A DNA stretch of 64,000 nucleotides. It comes from Sphingobacterium detergens (GTDB lineage: Bacteria > Bacteroidota > Bacteroidia > Sphingobacteriales > Sphingobacteriaceae). Location: NCBI RefSeq assembly GCF_003610355.1, contig NZ_RAPY01000006.1, forward strand, positions 1-64,000, given 5' to 3'. The notes under the pieces are model-generated. The model had not been told where the DNA came from, searched no databases, and saw nothing but the letters and a program-made list of their open reading frames with translations. Shown here piece after piece: positions 62,262 to 64,000 of this stretch. Made by a program: the position numbers and the translations under genes. How positions within the stretch are numbered: position 1 is the first letter of the stretch; each line of letters starts with the position of its first letter.

Positions 62262-62684
62262 TATAATCTATAAGTAGACCGAATTGCTGTCAAATTCCCT
62301 TTTTGAATGAATAGAAATAGATCTCCTGTCGTTTGCATATTCTGTTCCTGAAAATCTATTCAAATAGAGGACAAAATTACTATTTATCAGCTGATTTGTA
62401 AAGTTAATTGAAGAACTTATTTTGAATATAACTTTTTTCAATTGATATACACAAACATAGCTTTTATTTCTACTGTAAAGAATTGGTTTGTGAACCTTGA
62501 AGATCCACTTTTAAAAGCGAAACTTATGTATGAAACGTAAAAAAAATAATTTGGTTTTCTTTTTGCAAAAATCTCAGCTGGATGGCCTCTTTTCTCATTA
62601 GAATACGTTAATTTTGAATGGTATTACGTACAGGAGCTATTGCGTAATGGCTACAATCTAATTATTTCTAAAATAGGATAAAAT
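62262..62684. other. Intergenic region between DUF62 and phoH
   Basis: 423 bases without a supported gene, strongly AT-rich. It must hold divergent promoters for the DUF62 gene and phoH, but I see no exact TTTG/TAnnTTTG pair. A weak hairpin (ATTACG/CGTAAT, around 62621-62647) lies about 40 bases before phoH. Confidence 0.4.
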
Positions 62685-63650
62685 TTGAACGAATTACTAA
62701 TTGCATTAGATGGTCTGAATTTACCCATATTATGGGGAGCAGACAATGAGCACTTTGATTATTTGAAGAAACAATTCCCAAAATTGCGGATTGTAGCTCG
62801 TGGAAGTGAAATGAAAGTGCTGGGAGATGCGAAGGAATTGGAACTATTTGAGCAATCGTTTAAGGAAGTTATGGCTCATCTAGAGAAATTCAACAACATT
62901 ACCATGTTGGATTTTGAAAATCTCCTAGGGGCGAGCGCAGGCTCAGCCGCACAGCAGGAAAAGGAAATTGCGGCCAAGAATGCGGCATTTGGTTCCGAAC
63001 CCATTGTTTATGGACCTAATGGTGTGATTGTTCGGGCCCGTACGGCCAACCAACGACGGATGGTTGATAGTATTTCCAAAAATGATATCTTATTTGCCAT
63101 TGGCCCAGCAGGAACAGGAAAAACATATACAGCTGTAGCACTGGCAGTCAGAGCGCTTCGCAATAAGGAAATCAAACGGATCATCTTGACTAGGCCGGCT
63201 GTAGAAGCTGGAGAAAACTTGGGTTTTTTACCTGGGGATCTGAAAGAAAAGGTCGATCCTTATTTGAGACCACTTTATGATGCGCTTGACGATATGATCC
63301 CAGCAGAAAAACTAAAAGGATATTTAGAAAACCGTACCATCGAGGTTGCACCATTGGCATTTATGCGGGGGCGTACCCTTGATAACTGCTTCGTTATTTT
63401 GGATGAAGCCCAAAATGCAACGGATATGCAGTTGAAGATGTTTTTGACTCGTATGGGACCTACCGCAAAATTTATTGTTACAGGTGATATGACGCAGGTC
63501 GATCTCCCCAAAAAGAATCAATCGGGACTTTCGACATCAATCCGTTTGCTGGAAAATATTGAAGGTATCGATATTATTCACCTGAGTGGCGGCGATGTGG
63601 TTCGTCATAAATTGGTGCGACGTATTTTGGAAGCATACGGCGATATTTAA
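62685..63650 (+). CDS. PhoH family ATPase
   Basis: P-loop ATPase of 321 residues, PhoH/YbeZ type, linked to RNA and ribosome metabolism. Walker A GPAGTGKT is at 140-147 and Walker B CFVILDEAQNAT near 240, with TGDMTQVDLP as sensor-type motif. The start is TTG at 62685: an in-frame stop lies two codons upstream and no ATG occurs for about 40 codons, while family members begin with an MNEL-like sequence. purC follows 35 bases later. Confidence 0.93.
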   Translation: MNELLIALDGLNLPILWGADNEHFDYLKKQFPKLRIVARGSEMKVLGDAKELELFEQSFKEVMAHLEKFNNITMLDFENLLGASAGSAAQQEKEIAAKNAAFGSEPIVYGPNGVIVRARTANQRRMVDSISKNDILFAIGPAGTGKTYTAVALAVRALRNKEIKRIILTRPAVEAGENLGFLPGDLKEKVDPYLRPLYDALDDMIPAEKLKGYLENRTIEVAPLAFMRGRTLDNCFVILDEAQNATDMQLKMFLTRMGPTAKFIVTGDMTQVDLPKKNQSGLSTSIRLLENIEGIDIIHLSGGDVVRHKLVRRILEAYGDI

Positions 63651-63685
63651 TCAATAACTACTGATATAAGAATTTTACTTTGAAC

Positions 63686-64000
63686 ATGAACGCTATAAAA
63701 GAAACAAATTTCAATTTCGAAAACCAGACAGCTTTTTACAGAGGAAAGGTACGTGATGTGTATACGATTGCCGATACTTACTTGGCGATGGTAGCTTCTG
63801 ACCGTATTTCGGCATTTGACGTGGTACTTCCTCGCCCTATCCCTTACAAAGGGCAGGTGTTAAATCAGATTGCAGCTAAATTTTTAAAGGCTACAGCTGA
63901 TATTATCCCCAATTGGGTTGTATCTGTACCAGATCCTAGTGTAACTATCGGTCAGATGTGTGAGCCGTTTAAAGTAGAAATGGTAATCCGTGGCTATTTA
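63686..64000 (+). CDS. purC: SAICAR synthetase, 5' part
   Basis: Phosphoribosylaminoimidazole-succinocarboxamide synthase, the purine pathway step that joins aspartate to CAIR using ATP. The first 105 codons are present, reading off the right edge. Typical opening: FYRGKVRDVYTIADTYLAMV and ASDRISAFDVVLPRPIPYKG. The arrangement phoH-purC recurs in Bacteroidota as I recall. The start at 63686 gives the normal N-terminus. Confidence 0.95.
   Translation, partial: MNAIKETNFNFENQTAFYRGKVRDVYTIADTYLAMVASDRISAFDVVLPRPIPYKGQVLNQIAAKFLKATADIIPNWVVSVPDPSVTIGQMCEPFKVEMVIRGYL

Overview
The window (about 64 kb, AT-rich) comes from a Bacteroidota chromosome, most likely Sphingobacterium or a close relative in the Sphingobacteriaceae. 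Three things support this. Several families are largely restricted to this phylum: GLPGLI, DUF2480, DUF3108, DUF6427 and a CarB without its allosteric domain. Promoters follow the Bacteroidota pattern (TTTG, about 19 bp, TAnnTTTG) and Shine-Dalgarno sites are scarce. The protein sequences also resemble Sphingobacterium proteins as I remember them; no database search was run.

Layout. 1-75: the 3' tip of a 5S rRNA gene and its terminator, so an rRNA operon lies to the left. 76-894: no convincing gene, but two strong inverted repeats. 895-3436: a secreted GH109-type glycosidase and a formylglycine-generating-enzyme-like protein. 3453-9919: carB, a GH20 hexosaminidase and lipA. 10019-15951: a translationally coupled GLPGLI protein and outer-membrane beta-barrel, an amidohydrolase lipoprotein and a bacilliredoxin. 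16097-18533: nicotinamide riboside kinase and PnuC, an RNase H-like protein and upp. 18613-23859: uvrB, then the proB-proA-unknown operon. 23885-27996: acyl-CoA dehydrogenase, a 1-Cys peroxiredoxin, and an ECF sigma factor next to a membrane protein that joins an anti-sigma-like cytosolic part to an external trypsin-like protease. 28228-34269: a large GH2 beta-galactosidase, an MFS transporter and a YjdI-type Fe-S protein. 34272-34747: four identical tandem tRNA-Asp genes behind a consensus promoter. 34765-42327: prfA, an SMR exporter, a Crp-type regulator, lpxH, an M1 aminopeptidase and a prolyl oligopeptidase. 42343-46640: two tandem thioredoxin-domain paralogues and a papain-like peptidase. 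46645-58665: TerC, polyprenyl synthase, DUF3109, DUF3108, DUF2480, a PpiD-like foldase, LptC, an outer-membrane protein, DUF6427, CcmD, CcmC, CcmB and YtxH. 58738-64000: an MsbA-like ABC transporter, a coiled-coil membrane protein, a SAM-hydroxide adenosyltransferase, PhoH and the start of purC.

Most of the window is housekeeping and envelope biogenesis: LPS (lpxH, lptC, perhaps the ABC exporter), cytochrome c maturation (ccmBCD), quinone side chain, proline and pyrimidine synthesis. Interleaved are secreted scavenging enzymes (GH109, GH20, GH2, M1, S9, C1). I see no IS element, prophage, CRISPR array or secondary-metabolite cluster. The least ordinary items are the sigma factor/membrane-protease pair, the four-copy tRNA-Asp array, promoters placed so close to start codons that transcripts would be nearly leaderless, the GLPGLI/beta-barrel pair, and the unknown third gene of the proline operon.
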